A stretch of 64,000 bases of DNA from Hymenobacter sp. 5317J-9 (GTDB taxonomy: Bacteria > Bacteroidota > Bacteroidia > Cytophagales > Hymenobacteraceae): positions 1,736,001 through 1,800,000 of the forward strand of contig NZ_CP095050.1 in the NCBI RefSeq assembly GCF_022921075.1. The letters run 5' to 3'. Position 1 is the first letter of the stretch. Each line of letters starts with the position of its first letter. The notes beneath the pieces were generated by a model. The model searched no databases and had not been told where the DNA came from. It was given only the letters and a program-made list of their open reading frames with translations. The position numbers and the translations under genes are program-made. Shown one piece after another: positions 26,301-46,523 of the stretch.

Positions 26301-27910
26301 CGCAGGTCGGCGTGGTCGATTTTGGTTTTGATGGACACGTTTTCGTGCCGACGCTCCAGGTCGATGAGGCCGTCGGCCACGAGGCGCACGGCCGGGTCGT
26401 TCACGCTCACGTGCCCGTTGAAGTGCTGGGGGCGGAAGTCGCCGTCAAAGGCCACGTTGCGGTAGCGGTGCCCGCTCAGCCAAATGGCGGGCACCGTCAG
26501 CGTGGCCCGGCCCTGAGCCGAGGCGGGCAGGAAACCAACGCCGGCCACGCGCCCGTTCAGCGTCACGTCCCGAATGACTGACTCGTCACCCAGAAACTTG
26601 CCCAGCTGAAAGGCCTCGCTTCGCACCGTGCCTGAATATGCAGCATGCGTGAGGTCGGTTTTGGTTTTCAGGTTGACGTCGGTGGCTACCAAACCGAGGG
26701 CCGTGTCAAACGTCGCATTGGCCACGAAGTCGTCGTAGAAGCCCAGCACTTGGCCCTGCAGCTTCACCCGCCCCAGGGGCTGCACATACTTATTGGCGGC
26801 GGCAGGCAGCCAGTGCTTCAGGTCGCTGGCCAGCACCACCGAGGGCCGCAGGCGCAAGTCGATGAAGCTTTCCTTGTAGTTGGGCAGGCCATCGGCGTGG
26901 GCCCGTTTGGCCACAATGTGCGTGCCCTGCCCGTAGCGCACGTCGAGGTTATTCACCTTGAAATCGCGCACGTAGCCCGAGGCGTCGCCCGACAGCGCCA
27001 CCGACTCGTGCAGCTCCGAAAGCTGCGGGGCAAACTTGGCGATGTCGTCCGAGTACACCACCGAATTGCGCAGCCGCGCAATGGTCTTCATCGAGTCGTT
27101 GTAATCGGTGAAGTTGGTGAACACCCGGAACTCAAACCGCACATAATCTTTGATTTGGCTGCGGCCCACGCGCAAGCTCAGGTTCTTGAACTCCCAGAAA
27201 TGCGGCCCGTAGGTCATATCGGCCGTGATTTCGCGCAGCTGCGACTGCGAGGGCGTTTCCACGGCGTGCAGGTGGCTGATGCGCAGCCCCAGCGTGTCGC
27301 CCAGCCGGATGTTGGAAACGTCGGCGTAGATGCTGTCCACCAGCAGGTGGTCGTAGTCGATGCTCTTGCCGTAGGTTTTAGCCCGCGGCACGTCGCCTTT
27401 TTCAATGGCAAAATGACCGTTGCGCAGCGCCACGCTGCCCACTTTAAAATCGAAGGGTTTCGATTTGGTCGTGTCCGTCGAGGGGCCAATCAGCCGCTTC
27501 ACCGACGTAATGAATTGGTCCAGAGTGGTCGAATCGGGCTGGCCGGGCAGGTTGCGCAGCTCAAAGCGCGGCTCGTTCAGGGTAAGCGTGGCAATGTGCA
27601 AGTGCCGCGGGTCGAACACTGAAAACAGCGAAATGTCGGCGTCGGCCCGCCCGATGCTGAACAGCTCGCCGCCGCGCCGGTCCTGCACCCGCACGCCATC
27701 GAGCAACACGCGGGAGAAGGGCCGCACGTCCACTTTGCCGATGGACACCTTTTGGCCCAGCTTCTGGGTAAGCACGTCGGCGGCCTCGTGGGCCAGCCGG
27801 GTTTGCACGCTGGGCACCCGCAGCGCCAGCAGCACCCCCACCACGGCCAACACCACCAGCAGCCCCAGGCCCAGCAGTATTTTTAGCAGAATGGCGAAGA
27901 AACGACGCAC
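23309..27910 (-). CDS. translocation/assembly module TamB domain-containing protein
   Basis: A 1533-aa AsmA/TamB-superfamily protein, thought to form a hydrophobic beta-groove between the two membranes that carries phospholipids or assists outer membrane protein assembly. It opens with one membrane helix (LLKILLGLGLLVVLAVVGVL) and the family-typical SVQTRLAHEAADVLTQKLGQ followed by VDVRPFSRVLLDGVRVQD. A long run of repeating beta-strands follows, and the conserved TamB C-terminal domain (about 1130-1480; ELRLTGLFDSPNLLGAVDVS, GEMNITATYTQRTSLAPVIG, LGSSLGSTISFRGQ, YYLRPDGKFRTKLRYE). The start is GTG (27908-27910), since MRRFFAI fits the family. It is read divergently from tsaD. An associated TamA/BamA-like partner is not in the window. 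Confidence 0.93.
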   Translation of the reverse strand: MRRFFAILLKILLGLGLLVVLAVVGVLLALRVPSVQTRLAHEAADVLTQKLGQKVSIGKVDVRPFSRVLLDGVRVQDRRGGELFSIGRADADISLFSVFDPRHLHIATLTLNEPRFELRNLPGQPDSTTLDQFITSVKRLIGPSTDTTKSKPFDFKVGSVALRNGHFAIEKGDVPRAKTYGKSIDYDHLLVDSIYADVSNIRLGDTLGLRISHLHAVETPSQSQLREITADMTYGPHFWEFKNLSLRVGRSQIKDYVRFEFRVFTNFTDYNDSMKTIARLRNSVVYSDDIAKFAPQLSELHESVALSGDASGYVRDFKVNNLDVRYGQGTHIVAKRAHADGLPNYKESFIDLRLRPSVVLASDLKHWLPAAANKYVQPLGRVKLQGQVLGFYDDFVANATFDTALGLVATDVNLKTKTDLTHAAYSGTVRSEAFQLGKFLGDESVIRDVTLNGRVAGVGFLPASAQGRATLTVPAIWLSGHRYRNVAFDGDFRPQHFNGHVSVNDPAVRLVADGLIDLERRHENVSIKTKIDHADLRALGLLNQPLVVSTTADVKFKGVQLDSLIGYAYLRKSRFAMGKRQLRLDTLDVVSTRNRLNQRRVTLRSEAVDASVAGAFNTSDVVRDVQTLLTEYRLNFESNAAATADYYRRKRQRQQPVYQIDLKLNLKKPTPVLALFVPELRVANGSRIDGSFRNGETSIFQLGGHLDSLSYGPVQTVNDDFDFLTSKLPYKADILAQASVTSDRQVLPGLGKTEKFIVEGVWDQQRINFSTSLAQTGTTNKATINGSMGFLPRAVEVIFRQSAIHLLDKDWTIAESNSVTISDYGREYDVKNLTFSNGEQFVGAQGFISPQADKPPLQLQVKDFELATLNTLTGQRLGGRVNAQGTVSGVYGPLTISSTLGVDSLTYDGTLIGQVAGRSDWDNTASKLRVNLDVARAGQSVLTVLGDIAPRDDKNQFNLTGTLNDAPIVLAQPFLGSIMKNLGGTGRGELRLTGLFDSPNLLGAVDVSNGRFTFGYLGTTYTFADRISFTTTSISFRNIKLRDALGNTGTVDGVVSHHGFKDMSLDIAANFRKMQVLNTTRKDNDLYFGTAYATGTARVTGPTNDLNVVVRATSEAGTRLSLPFDKAASAEKASYIKFVNNNPAGDTAQLRKANLVAAQQAKVDLSGITLNMNLTVTPDAYLEILLDESTGDVIRGSAAGQLRMAIDTRGEFNMFGQVEIVRGAYNFTLQGLVNKEFVVRPGGIISWNGDPLAGEMNITATYTQRTSLAPVIGNAQQGGSAVVPVTAVMNLNGPLLLPAIKLNMEFNDAPGALQALLTNFVTLLRNDEQELNRQVFSLLVFKQLSPLGSSLGSTISFRGQDNTVFNSLGQVLSTQLGLLTSQIDQNLEIDFNINGITAEQLQALQVRLSYSFLNGRLRVTREGGFTSNANIVGLPNTGSNTAGQASLLGDLSLEYYLRPDGKFRTKLRYETTPRDLETINQPRAGLSLLHTEQFNTFSELFTRKNPKKTERRTQRAREGKEVLNVDEDPRTNL

Positions 27911-28249
27911 CGGAGCAGAACAGTTGAATGCGGAAAACGCGGGTGAATCCGCAAAGTTGCGGTTTTTTAGCCAGTTGAGTCAACCGGATAGGCCCTCAGC
28001 CAATTATCAGGCCAGTGGAACGGCCCCGGCCGGGTCGCGGTTCGCCTCTTTCGGGCCAATTCCAGTCCGTAACGCGAACTTTGCCCTTTCAATCCCGCTG
28101 CCCGGCTATAATCGGCCCAAAAATCGACCTGGGCGGCGAATCCATCGACGGCGGCCGGCTGTTATATCACCCGGGCGTGGCCGCCGGGCTTACGCCCAAA
28201 GCCCCGGCCGTAGTCCGCGGGAGCCATTCATTACTAAACACCCCTTGCC
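27911..28249. other. divergent intergenic region between tamB and tsaD
   Basis: 339 bp without a supported gene. It must hold both promoters. The best candidates are GAACTTTG at 28076-28083 (plus) and CAACTTTG at 27952-27959 (minus), each one base from TAnnTTTG. I see no repeat or RNA gene. Confidence 0.5.
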
Positions 28250-29263
28250 TTGCCTGAGCATCCCATTATCCTCGCCATTGAGTCTTCCTGCGACGACACC
28301 GGCGCGGCCGTGCTGGCCGGCGGCCAGCTGCTGAGCAACGTCGTGGCCACCCAGAAAGTCCACGAGCAGTACGGCGGCGTGGTGCCCGAGCTGGCCTCGC
28401 GCGCCCACCAGCAGCACCTGCTGCCCGTCGTCACGGCGGCCCTCAAGCAAGCCGGCCTCACCAAAGCCGACCTCGACGCCGTGGCCGTGACGCAGGGCCC
28501 GGGTCTGCTGGGTTCCTTATTGGTGGGCGGCATGTTTGCCAAGACGCTGGCGCTGGCGCTCGACAAGCCGCTGCTGGCCGTGAATCACATGCGGGCCCAC
28601 ATTCTGGCCCACTTCATCCGCGACCCCAAGCCCGCGTTTCCCTTCCTCTGCCTCACCGTGAGCGGCGGGCACACGCAGCTGGTGGTGGTGAAGTCGGCCA
28701 TGGAAATGGACGTCATCGGCCAGACCATCGACGACGCCGCCGGCGAAGCCTTCGACAAAACTGCCAAGCTGCTCGGCCTGCCGTACCCCGGCGGCCCGCA
28801 CCTCGACAAGCTGGCCCGCCAGGGCAACCCCGAGCGGTTTGCCTTTCCGGTGGGCGCCATGCCGGGCTACGATTTCTCCTTCAGCGGCCTGAAAACGTCG
28901 GTACTGTATTTCCTGAAAAAGGAAACCGCCGCCAACCCCGATTTCGTGCAGGAAAACCTGGCCGACCTCTGCGCCAGCATTCAGCACACCATCGTGGCCA
29001 CGCTGCTCCGCCAGCTCCGCCGCGCCGCCGCCGATACCGGCCTCACGCAGGTGGCCCTGGCCGGCGGCGTGGCCGCCAACTCGGGCCTGCGCACCGCCCT
29101 GGAGGCCGAAGCGGCCGCGCAAGGCTGGCAGGTGTTCATCCCCGAGTTTCAGTTCTGCACCGACAACGCCGCCATGGTGGCCATGACGGCGCATTTCCAG
29201 TACGAAGCCGGCGACTTCGCCACCCAGCTCACCAGCCCCGACCCGCGCCTGAAACTTCGCTAA
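28250..29263 (+). CDS. tsaD: tRNA N6-adenosine threonylcarbamoyltransferase
   Basis: Transfers the threonylcarbamoyl group to A37 of ANN-decoding tRNAs, with TsaB, TsaE and TsaC. The protein is 337 aa with intact motifs: ILAIESSCDDTGAAV at the N-terminus, the metal-binding HxxxH (NHMRAHILAH, His113 and His117), SGGHTQLVVV and the late GGVAANSGLR. The start is TTG at 28250: no ATG or GTG lies between the upstream stop and the first conserved motif in this frame. Its stop codon overlaps that of the convergent glycosyltransferase gene. Confidence 0.95.
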   Translation: MPEHPIILAIESSCDDTGAAVLAGGQLLSNVVATQKVHEQYGGVVPELASRAHQQHLLPVVTAALKQAGLTKADLDAVAVTQGPGLLGSLLVGGMFAKTLALALDKPLLAVNHMRAHILAHFIRDPKPAFPFLCLTVSGGHTQLVVVKSAMEMDVIGQTIDDAAGEAFDKTAKLLGLPYPGGPHLDKLARQGNPERFAFPVGAMPGYDFSFSGLKTSVLYFLKKETAANPDFVQENLADLCASIQHTIVATLLRQLRRAAADTGLTQVALAGGVAANSGLRTALEAEAAAQGWQVFIPEFQFCTDNAAMVAMTAHFQYEAGDFATQLTSPDPRLKLR

Positions 29264-30390
29264 ACGGCATGCAACAGGCGCGGGGCCAGGCTGGCCTGGC
29301 TGAATTCGTTGTTGGCCAGTACTTGCTGCCGGATGTGCTCGGGCAAGTCGGGCCGGGCCAGAATCTGGTGGTTGGTGCGCACGGCTTCCTCAAAATGGCC
29401 GAGGTAATGGGCACAGATGGCGTGCTCCATGGGCAGCAGGTAGTCATACACCGGCTTTTCGATGAACAGCACGTCGTCGGGGTAGGGCAGCGCCATGGCG
29501 GCCTGCGTGAACAGGTAAGCCGCGCTGTATTCGCAGGCGGTGCGGTAGTGCCGGGCCAGCAGGTAGAGCGGCTCCTGGCGCGACGGCCGGAACTGGTAGG
29601 CCTGCAGGCTGGCGGCCAGCACCAGCGGCCAGTCGGCGCTTAGGCGTTCCTGCAGGCTGGCCACCTGGTAGCGGGCGTACCACACTTCTTCGTCCCAACC
29701 GCCGGCGGCGGCCCGCCGCTGGTAGTAGTGCAGGGCCTGGGGCAGGTTGCCCATGTCGCGGTGGCTCTGGGCCAGGTAAAACAGGTAGCGGGCGTTGTCG
29801 GGCTCCTGCGCCAGCCCCTGTTCCAGCAGCGCAATGTCGCGGGTGAACTTGTCGGCCCGGGCGCCGCCGTCGGCGAAATGGCGCAGTTGCAGCTCGGGCA
29901 GCGGCACCCGGGGGCCGGCGTCGGGCGCCCACACGTATTCGTGCGTGACGCCCACGTAGCGCCAGGCCAGGCCGCTGCGCAGCAGCTTCTGCTCCTGGTA
30001 TTCCAGCGGGCCCTGCTGGCGCAGCAGGTAAGAGTCGGCCGTGAGGCGGTGCTTGAAATCACCGAACTGCACCAGCACCATGTCGGCGTCGAGCAGCAGC
30101 ACGTAGTCGCAGTGGCCCAGGGCCAGCTGCAGGGCTTCGGTGCGGTTGTGGCCAAAATTCACCCACTCGTGCTGGTGCAGCTCGCCCGGCACGCCGGCCA
30201 GCTCCTGCCGGATGAGGTCCGGCGTGCCGTCGGTCGAGCCCGTGTCGCAGATGACCCAATAATCAACCAGGTGCTTCACGGAAGCCAGGCACCGGGCGAT
30301 GACCTGGCTTTCGTTTTTCACTATCATGTTGAGGCAAATCGACTTATATGTGCCGTTCGTCTCCCCAATGCTTGGTACGCTGCTGACCAT
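29260..30390 (-). CDS. family 2 glycosyltransferase with TPR-like C-terminal region
   Basis: A 376-aa cytoplasmic glycosyltransferase. The N-terminal GT-A domain (about 17-230) has LNMIVKNESQVIARCLASVK, the nucleotide-sugar turn DTGSTDGT and the metal-binding DxD in LLLDADMVLVQF. The C-terminal third is helical with TPR-like spacing (LAQEPDNARYLFYLAQSHRD, NLPQALHYYQRRA), the layout of protein-modifying enzymes such as SunS and its relatives. It starts 3 bp after the stop of the collagen-kelch gene and is the last gene of the 17-kb unit. That position and the Thr-rich collagen stalk next door suggest it glycosylates that protein; this is inference. No membrane segment or signal peptide. Convergent with tsaD, with the stop codons overlapping. 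Confidence 0.88.
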   Translation of the reverse strand: MVSSVPSIGETNGTYKSICLNMIVKNESQVIARCLASVKHLVDYWVICDTGSTDGTPDLIRQELAGVPGELHQHEWVNFGHNRTEALQLALGHCDYVLLLDADMVLVQFGDFKHRLTADSYLLRQQGPLEYQEQKLLRSGLAWRYVGVTHEYVWAPDAGPRVPLPELQLRHFADGGARADKFTRDIALLEQGLAQEPDNARYLFYLAQSHRDMGNLPQALHYYQRRAAAGGWDEEVWYARYQVASLQERLSADWPLVLAASLQAYQFRPSRQEPLYLLARHYRTACEYSAAYLFTQAAMALPYPDDVLFIEKPVYDYLLPMEHAICAHYLGHFEEAVRTNHQILARPDLPEHIRQQVLANNEFSQASLAPRLLHAV

Positions 30391-30393
30391 GGG

Positions 30394-41484
<11,091 letters not shown>

Positions 41485-41507
41485 CGGGTGGGCCGGTTGC
41501 AACGTGA

Positions 41508-42800
41508 TTAATGGTGACACATGTAGGCGCCTACCTGATGTCCGGTATCAGCATAGCTTTCTTTTTGCACGACTTTGAAATAGCTCGCGTCCTGCACGGT
41601 GCGCACCTGGCCCTGGTAGCGAAACCGCAGCGGCACCACAATCATGTAGCTGGAGGGGTCGCCGTTTTCCATGTCGCCGTATTCCAAATCCATGCTCACG
41701 TTGGCCCCGGCGGTGTTCTGGCGCGCCGGGGCGCCGAGGCCAAACAGCGCTTCGGCCACGGCCCGGCTGTTGTTGGCCCCGCCGTAGTCGTAGAGGTTGG
41801 TGAAGAAGAAGCCCTGGTCGGTGCCCAGCGGAATGGCGTCGGCCGCAAACCGCTGCAGGCAGGGCACCGAGGGGAGTTTCCAGGCGCGGTTAGACCCCGC
41901 GCTGGTGACAATGGCCGAGGGGCTGGTGGTGTTCAGAAAGGTGCTGTTGTTGCTGCACTTGCTGCCGTGGTGGCTGGCCTTGATGGCGCAGATGTGGCCC
42001 GCCTTGTTTGGCCCGCCGCTCCACGACTGCGAAGTGGGGAACATGTTCTGAAACGCCTGCGCCAGGCCCGTTTCCTGGTCGATGTAGCTGCCGCAGGGCG
42101 CGCCGCTGTAGCCGCCAATGTCGCCGCCGGTGTAGTAGCGGAACTTGCCAAACGTGAGCACAAAAGCCAGCGAGAAATTATTCGCATTCAGGCTGCCAAA
42201 AGGGAGGCGGCCGGCCGGAGCCGGCGCCACCCCCGTATTGGTGACGTTGAACGCATTGGCCGCAACGCACGTCAATTGAACGGGAAAATCCACGTTATTG
42301 TAGCGCAGCGTGGCAATGGTGTAAGTGACCCCTAGCTGCGAAGGGTACAGGTTCGGCGTGCCGCGCGACGTGATGAAGGGCCCGGGCGCATTGGCCATCA
42401 CGCCTTCCTTCAGGGCCTGCAGGTAAGACAGCGAAGGCGCCTTGGGCGGCGTAATGTTGTTGACGGTGGCCGGGTTAAGGCCTATCGGCGCAAAGCCTGG
42501 CTGCGGCGCCACGTTGGTCAGGCTGTAGCCCCCGGCATCCACGTAGCCCGTGGTGCGCAGCTCGCCGTTGCGCATGCCTTCCAGGCCTTCGTAGTGGTCC
42601 TTGTGGAAGTGCGACAGGGCCACGGTGTTCATCACGTTGGCCGTTTGCAGGTAGGGCACCACAAAGCGGGAGGCGTCGGAGTTGCCGCCGTCGAGCAGCA
42701 CCCGGCCCACCACCGCGTTGTTTTCGTTGATGACTTCGATGAGGGTGCAGTCGCCGTTGTTGATGTTTATCTGGTGGATGCAAAGCCGGGGGTAGCTCAT
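41508..42800 (-). CDS. ComEC-like metallo-beta-lactamase-fold hydrolase
   Basis: A 430-aa soluble protein with the MBL fold of the ComEC/Rec2 hydrolase domain. The HxHxDH metal site is LSHFHKDHYEG (His64, His66, Asp68, His69), the bridging acid is Asp224 (YYTGGDIGGY) and the ComEC-type motif ASHHGSKCSNN lies at about 272-282. It also begins like that group (IHQININNGDCTLIEV ... VLLDGGNSD). It has neither the membrane domain of ComEC nor a signal peptide, so it should act in the cytoplasm, as a nuclease, phosphodiesterase or other hydrolase. Inserts near 95-215 are rich in Asn and Pro. It lies 54 bp after the 1179-aa gene and 23 bp before the giant gene. Confidence 0.85.
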   Translation of the reverse strand: MSYPRLCIHQININNGDCTLIEVINENNAVVGRVLLDGGNSDASRFVVPYLQTANVMNTVALSHFHKDHYEGLEGMRNGELRTTGYVDAGGYSLTNVAPQPGFAPIGLNPATVNNITPPKAPSLSYLQALKEGVMANAPGPFITSRGTPNLYPSQLGVTYTIATLRYNNVDFPVQLTCVAANAFNVTNTGVAPAPAGRLPFGSLNANNFSLAFVLTFGKFRYYTGGDIGGYSGAPCGSYIDQETGLAQAFQNMFPTSQSWSGGPNKAGHICAIKASHHGSKCSNNSTFLNTTSPSAIVTSAGSNRAWKLPSVPCLQRFAADAIPLGTDQGFFFTNLYDYGGANNSRAVAEALFGLGAPARQNTAGANVSMDLEYGDMENGDPSSYMIVVPLRFRYQGQVRTVQDASYFKVVQKESYADTGHQVGAYMCHH

Positions 42801-42854
42801 GGGTAGCGCGGTAAACAGGTGATAAGCAAAGACAAAGAGCGGTAGCGCCCACGG

Positions 42855-45800
42855 CTACCCCGTGGGCTTGGCCTTGGCGTAGGCGCCGTACCAGCCCAGG
42901 CTGCCGGCGCCCGCGCCGGCGGTGGGGTTGCCCAGCAGCACCAGGTCGGTGTTGCCGCCCGGCGGAAACTTCAGGCTCAGGAACTTCAGGGCGATGTTGC
43001 TGAAGGTGAGGGTGTACTGCGCCGGCTTCAGCACGTCGCTCTCGGCCGTGAAGCGGAAGGCGCCGATGCTCAGGTTCAGCACGCTTTGCAGGCCCAACTG
43101 TTTTTTGCCGCCGCCCACGCCCGGCAGCTTCAGCAGGGCCGCCGCCGAGGCCCGGCTTGATTTGGGGCTCCAGCCGGCCAGCAATTGGGCCGTGAAGCCG
43201 GCATTGGCCGCCAGCGCGCCCATGCTGCCCAGGTTGAGGTTGAACACCAGCCCCTGCCATTTCTTGCCCAGCGGCGCCGCCTGAAACGCCGCGGGCGCGC
43301 TCACCGGCAGGTAGCCCAGGTCTTTCACCGGCCGGTCTTCGTCGCCGGCCAGGTAGCCGCTCACCGAGAGGGGGAAGTTCCGGAACAGGCTGCGGGGCCG
43401 CAGCTTGCTCAGGCTGATGTCGAACGCCATCTGCTCGGGGGCGAAGCCGAAGGTGCGCTTTTCGGTGCGGTAGCTGTCGCCGTCCTGTATCAGGTCGAAC
43501 GCCATGTTCACGTTCAGGTTGCTGAAATACAGGCCTTCGCGGTTGCCGGCCTGCGTGGGGTTGTCCGAGCCGAAGGAAAACATGTCGAAGCCCGGCAGCT
43601 GATAAAAGTTGAGCCAGCCCCAAAACGTGAAAACCGATGAAATGCGCTCCGTGGTGCTGGCGGCCAGGCCGTTGCCGTCGTAGGCCTGGGCTTTCAGGGT
43701 GTTGAACTGGGCCTTGGCAAACTCCACCGAGTGCAGCACTTGGCTGTCGAGCACGAAGGTGTAGCTGTCGTCCTTCAGCGTCACGAACGTGTAGGTGTTG
43801 TGTCCTTCGTGGTTTTCATAAAAGCCGTTCAGCAGAATGTTGTAGGGTGCAAACGGGCCCTTGTCGTTGCTCACCTCCTTGTGGGCGCTGTCGCCGAACC
43901 ACTGATTGGTGGTGAGCTGAATTTTGCTGGTAAAATCCTTGATGCGGGAGTTCTGGAACAGCACTTCCAGCGTGAGCACCGTGAAGTCGTAGCGGTAGGC
44001 CGTCTCGTCGTCGGCCTCGGCCGCCTCCACGCGGTTGAACACGCTGAAGATGCCCGGCACGTGCCGGTTGCGGTGCGCGTAGGCGCTGGCCGCGGGCCGG
44101 TAGTCCTTGTCGAGGTAGCTGATGAGGGCAAACAGAGAGCTTTTGGGCATCTGGAGCACCCCGTTCAGCGGCTCCACGTAGTTGATTTCAATGCCCAGGT
44201 GGTGGGCGTAGAAGTGGCTGAGGTCGATGCCGCCCAGCAGGCCGCGCAGGTCCTCCGGAAACTGCGACAGGCCCACGTCCGTCTTCAGGGCCAGAATGCC
44301 GGTCCAGGCCGGGTTGTTCACAATCTGGTTGAAGTAGTCGTAGTAGGAATTGGTCTGCCCCAGAGTGGCCGCTTCGGTCAGGTAGTTGGCCAGCCAGGTT
44401 TGTACCCCGGCCACGTCGGTGTTGAAGATGGCGGCATCGGTCCACGCGCTGGTGTCATTCACCAAATCGGTGATTTTGCCGGGCCGGAACTTGAGCAGCA
44501 GCACGTTGCTGAAGCTGCCTTGCACCCGCCGCCCCACGTTGAGCTTGAAGGGCCAGCCCGACAGCGTCACCGTATTCAGAAAGGTGCCCAGTTTACCCGG
44601 GTCGGGGTTCGAAACGACCAGGAAGAGCTGCGTGTTTTGCAGGGCGTTTTTCAGCGGCGCGGGCAGCGGCGTGCCGGCGGCGCCAAACTGCAGGTTGGCG
44701 TCGCCTTCCTCATTTTTGGCCAGCAGCACGGTTTCCCACACCAGGTCGTTCACGGCGGTGAGCAGGCCCTGCGGAGTGGTGGTCACGGCCGGGCTCGCTC
44801 CGGGCTCGCGCAGGTCGATGTTGGCTAGGCTGGCAAGCGTTTGCTTGCGCACCGGGTTCAGAATCTGTTCCTCAAACTGCCGTCGGGTTGCCGCGTCCCA
44901 GGCCTCAGGCGCCAGGCCCAGCTGGTAGCTCACCATCGGAAAACAGCTCGCCGCCGCGTCGAATGCGCCATCAAAGCGCGCCGACGGCGCATCAAACACG
45001 CTGAGCAGGCTCACGTCCGTCGGCGTGCCGCGGCGGGCTGTATCGGCTTGGTTGTAAAGCGCGGCGCCCTGGGGCTGCGAGCAATAAATGGGTGCTTCGG
45101 CCGTGGCTGCGGGGCCGGGCCGCACAAAAGCCCATGCCGTGGTGTAAGCCGGCGTGAGCAGGGCGCCGGCTGCGGCCTCCGCCGCCCCATAATCGGCCAG
45201 CGAGTGCTGCGTGACCGGAAACACCGGCGCGTATGCCGGCTGCCCGGCCACAAACAACAGCCGGTCGCCGGGCGCCTGCTGGGTGCGCGGCCGAAACCGG
45301 ATGTACTCCGTTCCCGCCAGCCCGCACAGCAGGTTGTCCACGGCCACTTCGTCGGCGCCGGCCTCGCTGCGCAGGCTCAGCTCAAATTCGCCGTGCGGCA
45401 CGAGGTAGTAAGCTGCTTCGCCGCCTTCCGCCGAGGGCAGCTGCTGGAATACGAAACGCGGAAAATCAGCCGATTGCACACAAGGCGACAAGTTGACCTG
45501 GCGCCCGCCCAGGCTCCGGAACGTCGACGGCAACCCCGTCGCCAGGTCGACGCGCTCAATGGTGTTCGCTCCTTTGGCAGCGGGCACCAGCCGGAAACCT
45601 TCTCCGGTGATGGCCATGTAGGTGCGGGCGGCATCCAGGGGCCGCAGCGGGTGCCAGCTTTGGTGCAGCAGCAGCAGGGTGCCGGGCGGCAGGGCCAGCA
45701 CCGGAAAGCGCTGCGACACCACGTTTTCTCCCTGTGCCAGCTGGTTGGGGGAAGGGTAGAAGTACCGCAGCCCCACGTTCCAGCCCGTGGCCGGGGCTTC

Positions 45801-46394
45801 TGACAAGTCTGACAGCAGCGTTTGGGCCAGCAGGCAGCCCGAGAGGTCGGTGAGCAGCGGCAAATGCACGTCTTTCGACGGGTCGGGCTTCGGCAGCCCG
45901 TCCAGCGGCGGGTAACCGATGATGAAGCCGTCCATGGCCGGGTCGGTGGGCGCGCAGGGCTGGCGCCCGGCCGCACCCAGCACAAAGCCCCCGGTAAAAA
46001 ACGGCATTCGGTACCGCCCAAACCCGATGCTGGCGTCCTGGGCCAGGGACACGTTGCCGTTCGTATCGGCGCTGGTATTTAGCAGAATGAGCTTGCCTAG
46101 CTTCTGTGTCGTGCTGTCCCAGCTCGCCCAGCTGAAGCCAGTGTGCGCCGGTGCTATCCCCGCGAATGCCTGCTCCACCGCCGCCAAAAAAGCCGCGTCG
46201 ACGGTGGGGGCAGCGTCTGTGAACAGGTAGTAGCCAACCGTCGCGGTCCAGGTGTCGCTCAGCGACAACTGCGCCGCCAGGGTCTTGCCCAGGTCGTAAA
46301 AAAACAGCGTGGCCGAACCGGCCGGGGCGCAGTACAGGGCAGAAGTCGGGTACTGGTTGAATGTTATCACGGCTGGCAGAACAGCCCCCGGCAA
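42855..46394 (-). CDS. large protein of unknown function, first gene of the 17-kb unit
   Basis: A 1179-aa protein I do not recognise. It has no signal peptide, membrane helix or known motif. Composition and pattern suggest mostly beta structure: strands such as LFNPYLFTD-like aromatic pairs early, GWPFKLNVGRRVQGSFSNVL in the middle and QYTLTFSNIALKFLSLKFPP at the end. The start is TTG (46392-46394): an in-frame TAG lies eight codons upstream and there is no ATG before the strong coding signal; GTG nine codons later is an alternative. It is followed closely by the MBL gene. Its style of sequence resembles the strand-rich part of the giant protein, suggesting related folds, but I cannot align them by eye. 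Confidence 0.75.
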   Translation of the reverse strand: MPGAVLPAVITFNQYPTSALYCAPAGSATLFFYDLGKTLAAQLSLSDTWTATVGYYLFTDAAPTVDAAFLAAVEQAFAGIAPAHTGFSWASWDSTTQKLGKLILLNTSADTNGNVSLAQDASIGFGRYRMPFFTGGFVLGAAGRQPCAPTDPAMDGFIIGYPPLDGLPKPDPSKDVHLPLLTDLSGCLLAQTLLSDLSEAPATGWNVGLRYFYPSPNQLAQGENVVSQRFPVLALPPGTLLLLHQSWHPLRPLDAARTYMAITGEGFRLVPAAKGANTIERVDLATGLPSTFRSLGGRQVNLSPCVQSADFPRFVFQQLPSAEGGEAAYYLVPHGEFELSLRSEAGADEVAVDNLLCGLAGTEYIRFRPRTQQAPGDRLLFVAGQPAYAPVFPVTQHSLADYGAAEAAAGALLTPAYTTAWAFVRPGPAATAEAPIYCSQPQGAALYNQADTARRGTPTDVSLLSVFDAPSARFDGAFDAAASCFPMVSYQLGLAPEAWDAATRRQFEEQILNPVRKQTLASLANIDLREPGASPAVTTTPQGLLTAVNDLVWETVLLAKNEEGDANLQFGAAGTPLPAPLKNALQNTQLFLVVSNPDPGKLGTFLNTVTLSGWPFKLNVGRRVQGSFSNVLLLKFRPGKITDLVNDTSAWTDAAIFNTDVAGVQTWLANYLTEAATLGQTNSYYDYFNQIVNNPAWTGILALKTDVGLSQFPEDLRGLLGGIDLSHFYAHHLGIEINYVEPLNGVLQMPKSSLFALISYLDKDYRPAASAYAHRNRHVPGIFSVFNRVEAAEADDETAYRYDFTVLTLEVLFQNSRIKDFTSKIQLTTNQWFGDSAHKEVSNDKGPFAPYNILLNGFYENHEGHNTYTFVTLKDDSYTFVLDSQVLHSVEFAKAQFNTLKAQAYDGNGLAASTTERISSVFTFWGWLNFYQLPGFDMFSFGSDNPTQAGNREGLYFSNLNVNMAFDLIQDGDSYRTEKRTFGFAPEQMAFDISLSKLRPRSLFRNFPLSVSGYLAGDEDRPVKDLGYLPVSAPAAFQAAPLGKKWQGLVFNLNLGSMGALAANAGFTAQLLAGWSPKSSRASAAALLKLPGVGGGKKQLGLQSVLNLSIGAFRFTAESDVLKPAQYTLTFSNIALKFLSLKFPPGGNTDLVLLGNPTAGAGAGSLGWYGAYAKAKPTG

Positions 46395-46515
46395 GAGGCG
46401 ATGACGAGTGAGAGAAGCCTACATCATCGCCCGGGCCCGCGCCGCACCTGCCACTCGCATCCGAAAACACGGGCTCGGCGCGGCAGAAGGACAAGGCGTC
46501 AGGGTAGATGACGGG

Positions 46516-46523
46516 CAAACTTA
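46516..46523 (-). promoter_or_regulatory. -7 promoter element for the five-gene unit
   Basis: Reads TAAGTTTG on the minus strand, a full match to TAnnTTTG, with a TTTG 16 bp further upstream. It would give an untranslated leader of about 115 nt before the TTG start at 46394. Confidence 0.45.
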
